NCBI RefSeq assembly: GCF_014841105.1
Contig: NZ_JACYWE010000002.1
Location: 96,434 to 160,433, forward strand
DNA from: Lolliginicoccus lacisalsi
GTDB taxonomy: Bacteria; Actinomycetota; Actinomycetes; Mycobacteriales; Mycobacteriaceae
DNA: 64,000 bases
Reading direction: 5' to 3'
Shown: piece after piece, positions 25,433 to 34,259 of the stretch
Position numbering within the stretch: position 1 is the first letter of the stretch
How the letters are laid out: each line of letters starts with the position of its first letter
Notes under the pieces: model-generated
What the model was told of the DNA's origin: nothing
The model's database searches: none
What the model saw: the letters and a program-made list of their open reading frames with translations, nothing else
Made by a program: the position numbers and the translations under genes

Positions 25433-26878
25433 CTACACGGGCAGCAGTCGCGCCACGACAGCCGCGAGGTGCTCGGCGGTACGGCATTCATGCATGGGAA
25501 TGATCTGCTGGTAGAGGTCGGCGGCGGAGTCGCCGCTGCCCCATTGGGCGGCGGGCTCCGGATTGAGCCAGTGCGCCTGCCGGGCCGTGGTGACCATGCC
25601 GGCGAGGGCGGCGAGATTGGGGTCGCGATAGTTGGTGCGACCATCGCCGAGGATGAGCAGCGACGCGCGATGGGTGAGCGCGTGGCCGAACTCGTTGGTG
25701 AAGGTGGCGAAGGCATTGCCGTAGTCGGAGTGGCCGTCGTAGGTGATCAGCCGGGATTCGGCCATCATCCGCGAGATGGCGGTGCCGAGGCCGGACTGGG
25801 CGTCGAGGTACGCGGTGACCTCGTCGGTGGCGTCGATGAAGGCAAAGATCCGCACCCGGGAGAACTGCTCGCGCAGCGCATGGACGAGTTGCAGGGTGAA
25901 GTTGCTGAAGCCAGCGACGGAGCCGGAGATGTCGCAGAGCACGACGAGCTCGGGCCGGGTGCGCTTGGGGCGCTGCGCGACGAGGTCGATGGGCACGCCC
26001 CCGGTGGTCATGGACTTGCGCATGGTCTTGCGCACGTCGATGGAGCCGGCCCGCATGCGCTTGCGGCGCGCGGCGAGCCTGCTGGCGAGCAGCCGGGCGA
26101 GCGGGGCAACACTGGCGCGCAGGGCTTGCAGCTCGGTATCGCTGGCGCGGAGGAAATCGACCTGCTCGGCGACCTTCGGCACCGCGTAGGTCGTGACTTT
26201 CTGCACGCCAAGGCGCTGGGCGACGCGGCGCTGCGTCTCGGACTCGACCTGGGCGCGGAACCGCGCGACGAGGGCGGCGGCATTGCGCTTGGCCACCTCG
26301 AGGGCGAACGGCTCGGGGGTGCCTCCCGCCGTCGGCGCGATGCGCTCGAGGAGTCCCTTGAGGACCTTGTCGAGGACCTGGTCGGGAGCCATGGCCTGCA
26401 TCGCCTGGTAGGCGGAGAAGGACTCGCCGTTCATCGAGCGGTAGCGGCCTAGCTCATCGACGATGAGGGTGATGGTCTCGTCGAGCTCGTCCTTCGCATT
26501 CAGGGACGTGCTAGCGAGCAGGTCGGCCACGGTATCGCGCAGCGCGGCGACATCGAGCGCACCGTCCTCGTCGCGCTGATGCTCGGCGACCGCGTCCTCG
26601 GTGGCGGCCCGGGCGCCGGTCGCGGCGGGGAACCACAGGTCGAAGGTGGTATCGAAGGTCGGCCGATGGGTATCGCGGCGCACGAGGGCGCAGGCGAGCC
26701 CCTCGCGCACCACGTCGCGCTCGTCGAGGCCCAGGTGGGTGAGGACGCGGGCGGCATCCACGGTCTCGGCGGGGCCGACTGGCATGCCCTTGGCGCGGAG
26801 GGCCTCGACGAAGCCCGCGAGGTGCCCGGTGATCCGGGGATGCTCCGCGGGGCGGGCCGGCATGTCGGGGCTGTCCAT
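25433..26878 (-). CDS. VWA (CoxE-like) protein paired with MoxR ATPase
   Basis: A 481-residue protein. The N-terminal 300 residues are helical; the C-terminal von Willebrand A domain has an intact metal site, DISGS at residues 316-320, and the later Thr/Asp positions in YDGHSDYGNAF. Such CoxE-like proteins work with MoxR AAA+ ATPases to mature or activate partner enzymes. The MoxR gene lies 10 bases upstream in the same operon. From memory it corresponds to Rv2425c. The client is unknown in mycobacteria; no molybdenum hydroxylase is nearby here. Confidence 0.88.
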   Translation of the reverse strand: MDSPDMPARPAEHPRITGHLAGFVEALRAKGMPVGPAETVDAARVLTHLGLDERDVVREGLACALVRRDTHRPTFDTTFDLWFPAATGARAATEDAVAEHQRDEDGALDVAALRDTVADLLASTSLNAKDELDETITLIVDELGRYRSMNGESFSAYQAMQAMAPDQVLDKVLKGLLERIAPTAGGTPEPFALEVAKRNAAALVARFRAQVESETQRRVAQRLGVQKVTTYAVPKVAEQVDFLRASDTELQALRASVAPLARLLASRLAARRKRMRAGSIDVRKTMRKSMTTGGVPIDLVAQRPKRTRPELVVLCDISGSVAGFSNFTLQLVHALREQFSRVRIFAFIDATDEVTAYLDAQSGLGTAISRMMAESRLITYDGHSDYGNAFATFTNEFGHALTHRASLLILGDGRTNYRDPNLAALAGMVTTARQAHWLNPEPAAQWGSGDSAADLYQQIIPMHECRTAEHLAAVVARLLPV

Positions 26879-26888
26879 GCGGGCCTGG

Positions 26889-27767
26889 CTAAGCGAGCTT
26901 CAGGTCGGCGAGCGCGCGCTGGTGATCGGCGCGATGCTTGAGCACCACGCCGAGGGTGGTGCGGATCGCCTCGTCGTCGAGCTTCCCCGCGCCGAGCGCG
27001 AGCAGCGTGCGGGCCCAGTCGATGGTCTCGGCGACTGATGGCGATTTCTTCAGCTGCAGCGCACGGAGCGCACCGATCACGTCGACGATGCGGGCGGCGA
27101 ACGCTGCTGGCAGCTCGGGCACCCGCGCGGCGAGGATGCGTCGCTCGCGGTCGGGATCGGGATAGTCCATGTGGAGGAACAGGCACCGTCGCTTGAGAGC
27201 CTCCGAGAGCTCGCGAGTGGCGTTGGAGGTAAGGATCGTCAGCGGTCGGCGCGTCGCGGTGATGGTGCCGAGCTCGGGGACGGTGACCGCGAAGTCGCTG
27301 AGCACCTCGAGCAGCAGCCCCTCGAACTCGACGTCGGCCTTGTCGGTCTCGTCGATCAGCAGCACGGTGGGATCGGTGCGGCGGATCGCGGCGAGCAGGG
27401 GCCGGGCCAGCAGGAACTCCTCGGAGAAGACGTCGTCGCGCGTGTCCTCCCAGCTGTTCTCGTGCGCGGCCTGGATGCGCAGGATCTGCTTGGCGTGGTT
27501 CCACTCGTAGAGGGCCCGTGCCTCGTCGACGCCCTCGTAGCATTGCAGCCGGATCAGGCCTGCCCCCGTGGCCGTGGCGATCGCGCGCGCCAGCTCGGTC
27601 TTGCCGACCCCGGCGGGCCCCTCGATGAGCAGCGGCTTGCCCAGCCGGTCGGCGAGGAACACAGCGGTCGCGGTGGCGGTATCGGCGAGGTAGCCGGTGG
27701 ACGCGAGCCGGTCGATGACCTCGGCGGGCGAGGCGAACGCGGGGGTGGTCACGCTGAGGGGATCCAT
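26889..27767 (-). CDS. MoxR-family AAA+ ATPase
   Basis: A 292-residue AAA+ ATPase of the MoxR group. Walker A is GPAGVGKT at residues 50-57, Walker B LLIDE at 136-140, sensor 1 is TSNATRELSEAL near 180-190, and the arginine-rich C-terminal lid follows. The ATG at 27767 (MDPLSVTTPAF) is the likely start; the open frame extends further upstream without coding character. Together with the downstream VWA protein it forms a MoxR/VWA chaperone pair, syntenic with Rv2426c-Rv2425c. Confidence 0.92.
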   Translation of the reverse strand: MDPLSVTTPAFASPAEVIDRLASTGYLADTATATAVFLADRLGKPLLIEGPAGVGKTELARAIATATGAGLIRLQCYEGVDEARALYEWNHAKQILRIQAAHENSWEDTRDDVFSEEFLLARPLLAAIRRTDPTVLLIDETDKADVEFEGLLLEVLSDFAVTVPELGTITATRRPLTILTSNATRELSEALKRRCLFLHMDYPDPDRERRILAARVPELPAAFAARIVDVIGALRALQLKKSPSVAETIDWARTLLALGAGKLDDEAIRTTLGVVLKHRADHQRALADLKLA

Positions 27768-27826
27768 GGGTGCCTTTCGGGCGCGCTGGCCAGTAGGTGG
27801 GCCCGATGCGTGGGCCCGTCGAGCTG

Positions 27827-29113
27827 CTAGGCGGGCCTGGTGTGGCCGCTCCCCCATACGATCCACTTGGTGGAGGTGAGCTCCGGCAGGCCCATGGGGC
27901 CGCGGGCATGCAGCTTCTGCGTGGAGATGCCGATCTCGGCACCGAAGACGAACTGCTCGCCATCGGTGAACGCGGTGGAGGCGTTGACCATCACGGCCGC
28001 GGCGTCGACGCGATTGGTGAACTCGCGGGCCGCGGCGAGATCACTGGTGATGATCGCCTCGGTGTGGCTGGTGCCGTACTTATCGATGTGCTCGATGGCG
28101 GCATCGATGCCGTCGACGACCTTCACCGCGATATCGAGGCTCAGGTACTCGTCGGTCCAGTCCTGGTCGGTGGCGGGCACCATGCCGGGCAGCTCGCCGT
28201 GCAGGGTGACGCTCTGCTCCTGGAGCGCCTGGGTGAGCCGCGGGATGGCGGTGGTGGCGATAGACTGGTCGATCAGCAGCGTCTCGGCCGTGTTGCACAC
28301 GCTGGGGCGCCGGGTCTTGGAGTTGAGCACGACCTTCTCGGCGATGTCGAGATCAGCGGCCGCGTGGACATAGACGTGCACGTTGCCGACGCCGGTCTCG
28401 ATGGTGGGCACGGTGGCGTCGCGCACCACCGCATTGATGAGCCCGGCCCCGCCTCGGGGGATGACCACATCGACGAGCCCGCGGGCCTGGATGAGGTGGG
28501 TCACCGACGCCCGGTCCTCTGCGGGGAGGAGCTGCACCGCATCGGCTGGCAGGCCCTGCTCCGTCAGCGCGCCGCGCAGGGTCTCGACGAGGGTGGCGTT
28601 GGAGGAGGCCGCGGATCCGGACCCGCGCAGGAGCACGGCATTGCCGGACTTGAGCGACAGGCCGAACCCGTCGACAGTGACGTTGGGCCGGGCCTCGTAG
28701 ACGATGCCGATGACGCCGAGCGGGACACGCTTCTGCACGAGCTCGAGGCCGTTGGGGAGGGTCTTGCCCTGCACGATCTCGCCGATCGGGTCGGCGAGCC
28801 CCGCGACCTGCCGCAGCCCGGAAGCGATGCCCTCCACCCGGGCCCCTGTGAGGCGCAGCCGGTCTATGAGCGACTCCGCTGTCCCTGCGGCGCGGGCGCG
28901 CTCGATGTCCTCGTCGTTCGCGGCCAGGATGGCGCTCGTGGCGGCAAGGATGGCATCAGCGGCGGCGTGCAGCGCCGCGTTCTTCTGCTCGGTGGTGAGC
29001 AGCGCCAGCACGCGGGACGCGGAGCGGGCGCGCCGGGCCGCGTCGTGGACGTGCGTGCGCAGGTCGGTGGAGGTGTGGCTGGGCGAGCCCGCGAGGGTGG
29101 AGCCGGTCGTCAT
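27827..29113 (-). CDS. proA: Gamma-glutamyl phosphate reductase
   Basis: A 428-residue enzyme that reduces gamma-glutamyl phosphate to glutamate semialdehyde, the second step of proline synthesis, using NADPH. The family order is clear: the N-terminal Rossmann fold with [14 protein letters not shown], the catalytic Cys in [15 protein letters not shown], and the C-terminal [27 protein letters not shown]. It lies 59 bases from the MoxR gene. The partner proB is about 7 kb away, on the other side of the ectoine and arsenic genes. Confidence 0.97.
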   Translation of the reverse strand: MTTGSTLAGSPSHTSTDLRTHVHDAARRARSASRVLALLTTEQKNAALHAAADAILAATSAILAANDEDIERARAAGTAESLIDRLRLTGARVEGIASGLRQVAGLADPIGEIVQGKTLPNGLELVQKRVPLGVIGIVYEARPNVTVDGFGLSLKSGNAVLLRGSGSAASSNATLVETLRGALTEQGLPADAVQLLPAEDRASVTHLIQARGLVDVVIPRGGAGLINAVVRDATVPTIETGVGNVHVYVHAAADLDIAEKVVLNSKTRRPSVCNTAETLLIDQSIATTAIPRLTQALQEQSVTLHGELPGMVPATDQDWTDEYLSLDIAVKVVDGIDAAIEHIDKYGTSHTEAIITSDLAAAREFTNRVDAAAVMVNASTAFTDGEQFVFGAEIGISTQKLHARGPMGLPELTSTKWIVWGSGHTRPA

Positions 29114-29188
29114 GGCCTCCAGGGTAGCGGGTCAGGATCGCGCGCGGATCGTGCCTCGTGCCCTGGAGGCGCGTGGGATGCTAGGTGG

Positions 29189-30049
29189 ATGAGCCGCATC
29201 GCAGTGCTGGGCAGCGTGAACATGGACCTGGTGACGCGGGCTCCCCGCATCCCTGCCGTGGGCGAGACCGTGCTGGGCGAGTCGCTGGCGGAGATCCCTG
29301 GCGGCAAGGGCGCCAACCAGGCGAAGGCGGCGGCGCGGCTTGGCGGGGAGGTGTGGTTCCTGGGCGCGCTGGGCGCCGACCGCTTCGCCGGGACGCTCCG
29401 GGAGTCGCTGGAGCAGGCCGGGGTGCATCTTCCCGAGGCCCGCGCGGTGGACGCCGCCAGCGGGCTCGCGGCCATCAGTGTCGATCATGCCGGCGACAAC
29501 GCGATCATCGTTGTCCCGGGCGCGAACGCCGCCATGACAGCACTGCTGCCGGAGGAGCGGCGCCGGATCGTTGAGTGCGATGTGCTTCTGATGCAGTGCG
29601 AGCTACCGATCAGCATCGTCACGGAGGCAGCGATGGCCGCGAGCGCGGCAGGCGCCACGGTGATGCTGAACCCCTCCCCTGCCCGGGAGCTGCCAAGCGA
29701 TCTCGCGTCGAGCACGGACGTGCTGATCGTCAATGAGCATGAGGCCGCGGTCCTGCACGCGGACCTGCGGCATGTCCGGCATGTGGTGACCACCCGTGGT
29801 GGCGCGGGAGCGTCCTACCGGGGGCCTGGCGGGGGCGAGATCGAGACGGCGCCGCCAGCCGTTGATGTGGTCGATACGACCGGGGCGGGCGATGCGTTCG
29901 CTGGCGCTCTCGCGGCTTTCTGGCACACTGGACCTCGCACGGCGCTGCGCTGGGCGACTGCCGCTGGCGCGGTGGCAACCACGCGGCCCGGAGCTTTCGC
30001 GCCACCGTTGACGCTGGTAGCGGAGTATGTCGAGCACGATGAGGTTTGA
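29189..30049 (+). CDS. rbsK: Ribokinase
   Basis: A 286-residue PfkB-family sugar kinase that phosphorylates D-ribose at O5. The N-terminal GSVNMDLV and GGKGANQAKAAARLGG motifs bind the sugar, and the C-terminal DTTGAGDAFAGALAAF carries the catalytic Asp and anion hole. The ATG at 29189 has AGGTGG just upstream; the same frame runs open far to the left but is antisense to proA there. It is slightly short for a ribokinase (about 305), mainly in the middle. From memory Rv2436 rbsK has the same neighbourhood. Confidence 0.9.
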   Translation: MSRIAVLGSVNMDLVTRAPRIPAVGETVLGESLAEIPGGKGANQAKAAARLGGEVWFLGALGADRFAGTLRESLEQAGVHLPEARAVDAASGLAAISVDHAGDNAIIVVPGANAAMTALLPEERRRIVECDVLLMQCELPISIVTEAAMAASAAGATVMLNPSPARELPSDLASSTDVLIVNEHEAAVLHADLRHVRHVVTTRGGAGASYRGPGGGEIETAPPAVDVVDTTGAGDAFAGALAAFWHTGPRTALRWATAAGAVATTRPGAFAPPLTLVAEYVEHDEV

Positions 30050-30081
30050 GCAGCGACCGCTACGGATGCCGTCCGTGCATA

Positions 30082-30118
30082 TGTGAACTATGATCACAAT
30101 GTGACGATGGCCACATTG
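30082..30118. promoter_or_regulatory. Cluster of TGTGA/TCACA half-sites upstream of ectA
   Basis: Four half-sites line up in 34 bases: TGTGA (30082), TCACA (30094), TGTGA (30100) and CCACA (30111), so that TGTGA-N7-TCACA and TGTGA-N6-CCACA sit side by side, and TCACAATGTGA forms an 11-base palindrome. A separate reading gives CAATGTG/CACATTG at 30097-30103 and 30112-30118. CRP-type regulators recognise TGTGA-N6-TCACA, so a cAMP receptor protein or a related factor may control the ectoine operon. The region is clearly richer in A and T than its surroundings. Confidence 0.45.
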
Positions 30119-30210
30119 CATGGCTGTCCAGCGAAAACAGGCTCTAAAGTCCCCTGCCCGCGCGACGCACCCTGACAACGGGGCGCCGCATTGTTAATCT
30201 CAGGTTACCG

Positions 30211-30732
30211 ATGAAATCTGACATCGAAAACACAGACACCGCCCGCCGTGCGGTGCGATTCCGCTTTCCAGAAATCTCGGATGGGATTCGACTCTGGGAA
30301 ATCGCCCGCGATTCACAAGTGCTAGACCTGAACTCGAGCTACGCCTATGTGCTCTGGTGCCGCGACTTCCGGGAGTCCTCGGTGGTCGCGGAGGTCGATG
30401 GCCGCGTGGCCGGATTCGTCACCGGCTACTTCCGTCCGCCGGACCCGCTCACCATCATGGTGTGGCAGGTCGCCGTGGACGGCGACTACCGGGGCCTCAA
30501 GATCGCCCACAACATGCTCGATTGGCTGCTCGACCAGCCACCGGTGCAGCGCGCGACCCATCTCGAGACGACCATCAGCCCGGACAATGAAGCGTCCATC
30601 AAGCTGTTCAGCTCGCTCGCGCGCTCCCGTGACACCGAGATCGTGCGCAGCGATCTGTTCCCGCCGGACCTCTTCCCCGATAGCCACGAGGCGGAGGATC
30701 TCTACCGGATCGGTGAGTTCGCCCCGCGCTGA
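30211..30732 (+). CDS. ectA: L-2,4-diaminobutyrate N4-acetyltransferase
   Basis: A 173-residue GNAT-fold enzyme, the second step of ectoine synthesis, adding acetyl to N4 of diaminobutyrate. The start RFRFPEISDGIRLWEIARDS, the LDLNSSYAYVLWCRDFRESSVVAE segment and the acetyl-CoA loop VAVDGDYRGLKIAHNML are typical EctA features. Only a weak CAGG precedes the ATG, unlike ectB. It is the first gene of ectABC and the upstream 160 bases hold half-sites resembling CRP operators. Ectoine would protect the cytoplasm against high salt. Confidence 0.95.
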   Translation: MKSDIENTDTARRAVRFRFPEISDGIRLWEIARDSQVLDLNSSYAYVLWCRDFRESSVVAEVDGRVAGFVTGYFRPPDPLTIMVWQVAVDGDYRGLKIAHNMLDWLLDQPPVQRATHLETTISPDNEASIKLFSSLARSRDTEIVRSDLFPPDLFPDSHEAEDLYRIGEFAPR

Positions 30733-30807
30733 CCTGGGCCGCCCGAGCGCGGCCACGGCATCACCATCACGTCCCTGACGTCGATTCGCATTTTCAAGGA
30801 GATAGAC

Positions 30808-32115
30808 ATGACCATCGCTGACTTGCCTACTGACGATAAGTCCGAGAAGCCCGGTACCGGACCGGGCGTCCCGTCGATCATCCTCAACCGGGAGTCCGAG
30901 GTCCGGGGCTACTGCCGTGGCTGGCCCACGACGTTCACGACCGCCAAGGGTTCCTGGATCACCGACACCTCCGGCCGCAAGTACCTCGATTTCTTCGCCG
31001 GTGCTGGTTCCCTCAACTACGGGCACAACCACCCCGTGCTCAAGGAAGCACTCCTCGACTACCTCAGCAAGGACGGCATCACCCACGGGCTCGACATGGC
31101 CACCGTGGCGAAGAAGGAGTTCCTCGAGACGTTCGAGGAGAAGCTCCTCAAGCCGCGCGGCCTCGATTACAAGGTGCAGTTCCCCGGCCCCACCGGGACC
31201 AACTCCGTCGAGGCTGCCCTCAAGCTCGCCCGCAAGGCCACCGGCCGCGAGGCAATCATCAACTTCACCAATGCCTTCCACGGCATGACGCTCGGTGCCC
31301 TCTCCGTCACCGGCAACTCCATGAAGCGCGCCGGCGCTGGCATCCCGCTGGTCCACGCCACGCCGATGCCGTACGACAACTACTTCGGCGGAGTCACCGA
31401 GGACTTCCAGTGGTTCGAGCGGGTCCTCGATGACTCCGGCTCGGGCCTCAACCGCCCCGCCGCCGTGATCGTCGAGACCGTGCAGGGCGAGGGTGGCGTC
31501 AACGTTGCCCGCTACGAGTGGCTGCGCGCCCTCGCGGACCTCTGCGCCCGCCGCGACATCCTGCTGATCGTCGATGATGTGCAGATGGGCTGCGGCCGCA
31601 CCGGCCCGTTCTTCTCCTTCGAGGCGGCTGGCATCAAGCCAGACATCGTGACCATCTCCAAGTCCATCAGTGGCTACGGCCTCCCGATGGCGCTGACCCT
31701 GTTCAAGCCTGAGCTCGACATCTGGACCCCGGGCGAGCACAACGGCACCTTCCGCGGCAACAACCCGGCCTTCGTCACCGCGAGGCTCGCCATCGAGACG
31801 TTCTGGGCGGACAACGCCATCGAGCTCGAGACGGCCCGCAAGGGGGAGAAGATCGCCGAGCGGTTCGAGGCGCTCGCGCAAGAGATCGGCGGGCTCCAGC
31901 ACCGTGGTCGTGGCATGGTCCAGGGCCTCGTGTTCGACGAGCCCGAGCTTGCCTCGGCCGCATGCGAGATCGCGTTCAACAACGGCATGCTCGCCGAGAC
32001 CTCCGGCCCGTCCGACGAGGTGGTCAAGCTGCTTCCGCCGCTGACCCTCACCGATGAGGAGCTCAACCTCGGGCTCGACATCCTCAGCGATGCAGCCCGA
32101 CAGGTCCTGCGCTGA
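30808..32115 (+). CDS. ectB: L-2,4-diaminobutyrate aminotransferase
   Basis: A 435-residue class III PLP transaminase that makes diaminobutyrate from aspartate semialdehyde and glutamate, the first ectoine step. Landmarks are SYCRGWPTTF-like GYCRGWPTTFTTAKG, DFFAGAGSLNYGHNH, GPTGTNSVEAALKLARK, and the PLP lysine in ISKSISGYGLPMAL around residue 284. AGGAGA precedes the ATG. The start MTIADLPTDDKSE carries a short non-conserved lead-in. It sits 75 bases after ectA and 89 before ectC. Confidence 0.97.
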   Translation: MTIADLPTDDKSEKPGTGPGVPSIILNRESEVRGYCRGWPTTFTTAKGSWITDTSGRKYLDFFAGAGSLNYGHNHPVLKEALLDYLSKDGITHGLDMATVAKKEFLETFEEKLLKPRGLDYKVQFPGPTGTNSVEAALKLARKATGREAIINFTNAFHGMTLGALSVTGNSMKRAGAGIPLVHATPMPYDNYFGGVTEDFQWFERVLDDSGSGLNRPAAVIVETVQGEGGVNVARYEWLRALADLCARRDILLIVDDVQMGCGRTGPFFSFEAAGIKPDIVTISKSISGYGLPMALTLFKPELDIWTPGEHNGTFRGNNPAFVTARLAIETFWADNAIELETARKGEKIAERFEALAQEIGGLQHRGRGMVQGLVFDEPELASAACEIAFNNGMLAETSGPSDEVVKLLPPLTLTDEELNLGLDILSDAARQVLR

Positions 32116-32204
32116 CCCGGGCCACCCCATCATCAGGCCGTCGCCGCGCGATATCCAGCGCGGCGGCGCGCTGCTAGAGCGGACCGCAGAGAAAGGCACC
32201 CAGC

Positions 32205-32603
32205 ATGATCGTTCGCACCACCCAGGACATCACCAACACCGAGCGCGACGTCGAGGCCGAGAACGGCAACTGGCGCTCCAAGCGCATCGTCCTCGCTGAC
32301 GATCGGGTCGGCTTCTCGTTCCACGAGACCGTCATCAAGGCCGGCACGGTCAACGACTTCTGGTACGCGAACCATGTCGAGGCGGTCTGGCTCGTCGAGG
32401 GGCGCGGCAGGCTCACCGACCTCGAGACCGGCACCATCTACGACATCGGCCCGGGTTCCATGTACCTGCTCAATGGCTTCGAGAAGCACCGCCTCGAGGT
32501 CGATGAGCAGATGCGCATGATGTGCGTGTTCAACCCGCCCGTCACGGGACGCGAGGTGCATGACGAGCACGGCGTGTACCCGCTCATCACGCTCGACGAG
32601 TAA
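32205..32603 (+). CDS. ectC: Ectoine synthase
   Basis: A 132-residue cupin that cyclises N-acetyl-diaminobutyrate to ectoine. MIVRTTQDITNTERDVEAENGNWRSKR is the standard EctC start, and NHVEAVWLVEGRGRLTDLETG plus GSMYLLNGFEKHRL give the metal-binding cupin core. The length is normal. A strong terminator follows immediately, and no ectD (hydroxylase) or aspartokinase gene follows, so this locus would make ectoine rather than hydroxyectoine. Confidence 0.97.
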   Translation: MIVRTTQDITNTERDVEAENGNWRSKRIVLADDRVGFSFHETVIKAGTVNDFWYANHVEAVWLVEGRGRLTDLETGTIYDIGPGSMYLLNGFEKHRLEVDEQMRMMCVFNPPVTGREVHDEHGVYPLITLDE

Positions 32604-32618
32604 TCCCCCAGCGCGCGT

Positions 32619-32658
32619 AAGGCCCGGCGGCCCAGCATCAACCCAGCCGCCGGGCCTT
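32619..32658 (+). terminator. Intrinsic terminator of ectABC
   Basis: AAGGCCCGGCGG at 32619-32630 pairs perfectly with CCGCCGGGCCTT at 32647-32658, and a short T-run follows the stem. It begins 16 bases after the ectC stop, so it closes the ectoine operon. Confidence 0.85.
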
Positions 32659-32935
32659 TCGCGCGCGGCACGCCTTCCTGCTCAACGTTGACGGTTTCGC
32701 ATCGACCGGAAACGAAATATGAATTCTAGGCCGGGAATGATGTCGGGGTATAACAAATCCGGGACTGATGGCCGGATGATCCACGATTCCGCTGGCTGGG
32801 CTGGTATACCGGAAGAGGACGCGGGGCAGCTGGGGAAGGTGCCCCGCGTCTCTCCATGTGCGCCAAGCCCCCATTCGCGGAGCGGGGTGCGGCGATGCTG
32901 CCCCCCGGCCTATCCTGGGCGGGGTGAGAAGCCCG
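32659..32935 (+). other. Low-GC leader and promoter region before the sirtuin
   Basis: No gene is visible. The first third is unusually A/T-rich, with TATAAC at 32749-32754 as a possible -10. Two near-copies, CCGGGAATGATGTCGGGG and CCGGGACTGATGGCCGGA, lie on either side of it. A perfect 11-base hairpin follows at 32818-32850. The stretch likely contains the promoter and a structured leader of the sirtuin gene. Confidence 0.5.
32818..32850. promoter_or_regulatory. Perfect hairpin in the sirtuin leader
   Basis: GACGCGGGGCA at 32818-32828 pairs fully with TGCCCCGCGTC at 32840-32850 around an 11-base loop; TCTCC follows. It could be an attenuator-type terminator between the TATAAC promoter and the sirtuin gene, or a second terminator for readthrough from ectC. 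Confidence 0.5.
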
Positions 32936-33817
32936 ATGCCGCCCGCACCGATGCCCCTCGAGCCCCAGGCGCCCGTGCCGCGCCCCAGAGCCATTGGGCA
33001 CGAAGGCCTCGCCCGGGCCATCGAGATTCTCGCGGGCCGCAACGCGGTCGCCCTGACCGGGGCGGGCTTGTCCACCGACTCGGGCATACCCGACTATCGC
33101 AGCCCCTCGGCGCCCCGGCGCACGCCCATGACGATCTCACAGTTCCTCGGCAGCCGGGAGGCGCGCCAGCAATACTGGGCCCGCAACCATATCGGTTGGC
33201 GATTCATCGAATCTCGCTCGCCCAACCCTGGGCATCGCGCGCTGGCCACGCTCGAGGACGCAGGCGTGATCCGCTCGGTGATCACCCAGAACGTCGACCT
33301 GCTGCACACCCGCGCCGGGCACCGCGATGTCATCAACCTGCATGGCACGTACCGCACCGTGGTGTGCCTCGATTGCGGGGCTCGCACCAATCGGGCTTTG
33401 CTCGCGAAGCAGCTCGAGCAGCTCAACCCCGAGTTCGCGCGGGCCGCGACCATCGACGGCCTCGAGATCGCCCCGGACGCAGATGCCCTGGTCAAGGACG
33501 TGGCACGGTTCCGCATGGTGGATTGCGCTGATTGCGGGGGCATCCTCAAGCCCGACATCGTGTTCTTCGGCGAGTCGGTTCCGCGCCCGACCGTCGAGCG
33601 CTGCTACGCCGAGGTCGAGGCCGCCGATGGCTTGCTCGTCGCGGGCTCCTCGCTGACGGTCATGTCGGGACTCCGGTTCGTGCGCCGCGCGGCCCGGCGT
33701 GGCATCCCCATCGTCGTCATCAATCGCGGCGGCACCCGGGGCGATGAGCTCGCGAGCGCGCGCATCGACGGGGGCTGCTCGGAGACGCTGGGTGCCCTCG
33801 CCGCGGTCTTGCTCTAG
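32936..33817 (+). CDS. Sirtuin (SIR2-type NAD-dependent protein deacylase)
   Basis: A 293-residue NAD-dependent deacylase. The NAD-binding TGAGLSTDSGIPDYRS is at residues 41-56, TQNVDLLH at 117-124, and the catalytic His136 in NLHGT. Four zinc cysteines are present (C144, C147, C197, C200), as is GESVP. The C-terminal VAGSSLTV and VVINRG segments bind NAD. Start candidates are the ATGs at 32936 and 32951; 32936 is used. Sirtuins remove acetyl or longer acyl groups from lysines, linking NAD level to metabolism. It is not obviously part of the ectoine or arsenic operons. Confidence 0.92.
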   Translation: MPPAPMPLEPQAPVPRPRAIGHEGLARAIEILAGRNAVALTGAGLSTDSGIPDYRSPSAPRRTPMTISQFLGSREARQQYWARNHIGWRFIESRSPNPGHRALATLEDAGVIRSVITQNVDLLHTRAGHRDVINLHGTYRTVVCLDCGARTNRALLAKQLEQLNPEFARAATIDGLEIAPDADALVKDVARFRMVDCADCGGILKPDIVFFGESVPRPTVERCYAEVEAADGLLVAGSSLTVMSGLRFVRRAARRGIPIVVINRGGTRGDELASARIDGGCSETLGALAAVLL

Positions 33818-33871
33818 AGGTCTTGCTCTGGGGCTCCCCCGGGGAGGTGGCCGCCGCCTCGGATTGCCGAC

Positions 33872-33893
33872 TATATCGACTTCTGTCAATATA
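33872..33893. promoter_or_regulatory. Candidate ArsR operator
   Basis: TATATCGAC (33872-33880) and GTCAATATA (33885-33893) are inverted with one mismatch and a four-base spacer, directly before the arsR ATG at 33899. ArsR/SmtB repressors bind this kind of A/T-rich imperfect palindrome over their own promoter. With only five bases between the site and the ATG, the leader must be very short. Confidence 0.65.
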
Positions 33894-33898
33894 GATAC

Positions 33899-34225
33899 AT
33901 GTCGAACCAGACCGAGGATCTCGCCGCGCTGCTCAAGGCACTCGGCGACCCCATCCGGCTCCAGATAGCCACCACCCTGGCGGCGAGCACCGACAGCGTC
34001 TGTGTCTGCGACATCACCAGCCTGTTCACCGTCTCGCAGCCCACCGTCTCCCACCACCTCAAGGTGCTGCGCGACGCTGGCATGGTCACCGCGGAACGGC
34101 ACGGCACATGGATGCACTACACCCTCCCCCCCCGCGCCAAGGAGATCATCACCGCGATCCTCTCCGCCAGTGGTGCCAGCACAGCCACCACACTGCCCCT
34201 CGCGACCACCACCGAATGCTGCTAG
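33899..34225 (+). CDS. arsR: ArsR-family arsenic-responsive repressor
   Basis: A 108-residue winged-helix repressor that leaves DNA when As(III) or Sb(III) binds. DPIRLQIATTL and SVCVCDITSLFTVSQPTVSHHLKVLRDAGMV form the helix-turn-helix. The cysteine pair CVCD in the alpha3 region matches the usual metal-sensing place; a further CC ends the protein (TTTECC). The gene opens the arsR-acr3-arsC-arsC1 operon and overlies its own presumed operator. Confidence 0.92.
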   Translation: MSNQTEDLAALLKALGDPIRLQIATTLAASTDSVCVCDITSLFTVSQPTVSHHLKVLRDAGMVTAERHGTWMHYTLPPRAKEIITAILSASGASTATTLPLATTTECC

Positions 34226-34259
34226 CCCCGCCCGCACGGCACTCGAGAAGGACTTCACA

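Noticed and set aside
27797-29188. Upstream extension of the ribokinase frame
   Set aside because: It is antisense to proA and has no similarity to kinases; the ribokinase starts at 29189 with its own ribosome-binding site.
30200-30230. GlnR box (GTTAC-type) over the ectA start
   Set aside because: Only one half of the consensus matches, and the match overlaps the ATG.
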